Of a stretch of DNA of 55,035 nt, positions 54,810 to 55,035 are shown in pieces (the first letter of the stretch is position 1; each line of letters starts with the position of its first letter). The DNA comes from Patescibacteria group bacterium UBA6489 (GTDB lineage Bacteria > Patescibacteriota > Gracilibacteria > BD1-5 > UBA6164). The notes beneath the pieces were generated by a model that was not told the origin of the DNA, made no database searches, and saw only the letters and a program-made list of their open reading frames with translations. Location: positions 1 through 55,035 of the forward strand of contig DJMN01000070.1 of assembly GCA_002435385.1 (NCBI GenBank). Reading direction: 5' to 3'. Position numbers and translations under genes: made by a program.

Positions 54810-55035
54810 GGGAAAGATTTATTATTAATTTATTTACTTTTTTATATAATTCTTTTAAATGCCAATCTGACATATCTAAAATTGGTTCATATATAAAAGA
54901 GTTTATATGAATGTTTTCAGGAGTCTTTAATAGTATTTGTTTAATAACCTTTTCTTCATTATTTTTCCATTTGCCCAATAAAATTTTTATTTTAAAGCTC
55001 TTTCATAATACTAACCCTAAATTCAATACCCAAGT
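54631..55035 (-). CDS. Partial ORF cut by the right edge, overlapping tfoX-like gene out of frame
   Basis: Reading TGA as Gly, the frame is open from the window edge (TWVLNLGLVLGKSFKIKILL), then GKWKNNEEKVIKQ and WHLKELYKKVNKLIINLS. To about 54810 it has normal amino-acid composition. It then runs 179 bp through the tfoX-like gene in another frame, giving a Pro/Arg/Asn-rich tail unlike a real protein. It is most likely the remains of a gene whose 3' end was replaced by the tfoX-like sequence, or a frameshifted fusion. No family is recognised. Confidence 0.45.

Overview
This 55 kb AT-rich window is from a bacterium that reads UGA as glycine (genetic code 25), which points to the candidate phyla Gracilibacteria (BD1-5/GN02) or Absconditabacteria (SR1). 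Almost every large gene is interrupted by TGA when read with the standard code. The TGAs fall on invariant glycines, including the P-loops of Der and ClpB, the HIGH-type motif of GltX, the TCGEL motif and motif 3 of AspRS, the GDSIT block of an SGNH hydrolase and the CIGCGKC cluster of a ferredoxin. Only TAA and TAG act as stops. No rRNA, tRNA or CRISPR array was seen.

Layout, left to right. 0-6 kb: aspS, a divergent pair of RIC/hemerythrin-like di-iron proteins, a LexA-type repressor, and a GDYXXLXY protein with its DUF2157 membrane partner. 6-11.3 kb: an acidic exported protein, a ferredoxin lipoprotein, and a minus-strand run of miaB, two rhodanese proteins, an SGNH hydrolase and a YedZ/MsrQ-like haem membrane protein. 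The acidic protein and the ferredoxin share the same upstream control box. 11.3-24.3 kb: two SulP transporters, a three-gene coiled-coil/zinc-ribbon operon, gltX, exported proteins, a lipoprotein, der and corA.

24.3-47.6 kb, over 40 percent of the window, is the standout: five consecutive same-strand giant genes (1279-1708 aa) that are paralogues of each other. Their C-terminal halves are strongly conserved and carry GVEIE, HEIAT, RGLHIT and VE(Y/F)R motifs like those of the amidoligase / glutamate-cysteine-ligase branch of the glutamine-synthetase fold. Their N-terminal halves come in two unrelated types, arranged A-B-B-B-A in transcription order. The first four genes look like one operon of about 19 kb. 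The fifth has its own promoter, nearly identical to that of the first gene, and a 38-codon ORF coupled to its start. I infer a family of giant, probably peptide- or protein-modifying, enzymes.

47.6-55 kb: clpB under a CIRCE-type operator, then a scrambled area. It holds a decayed clpB/tfoX chimera with a degenerate copy of the same operator, plus-strand hypothetical genes, a TfoX-N-like protein and a gene fragment cut by the right edge.

Scattered through the window are three very small genes that look foreign to the rest. They have strong Shine-Dalgarno sequences, no UGA-glycine, signal-peptide or membrane products, and hairpin-rich DNA. Coordinates of the recoded genes were worked out by hand translation; start codons are the least certain part.
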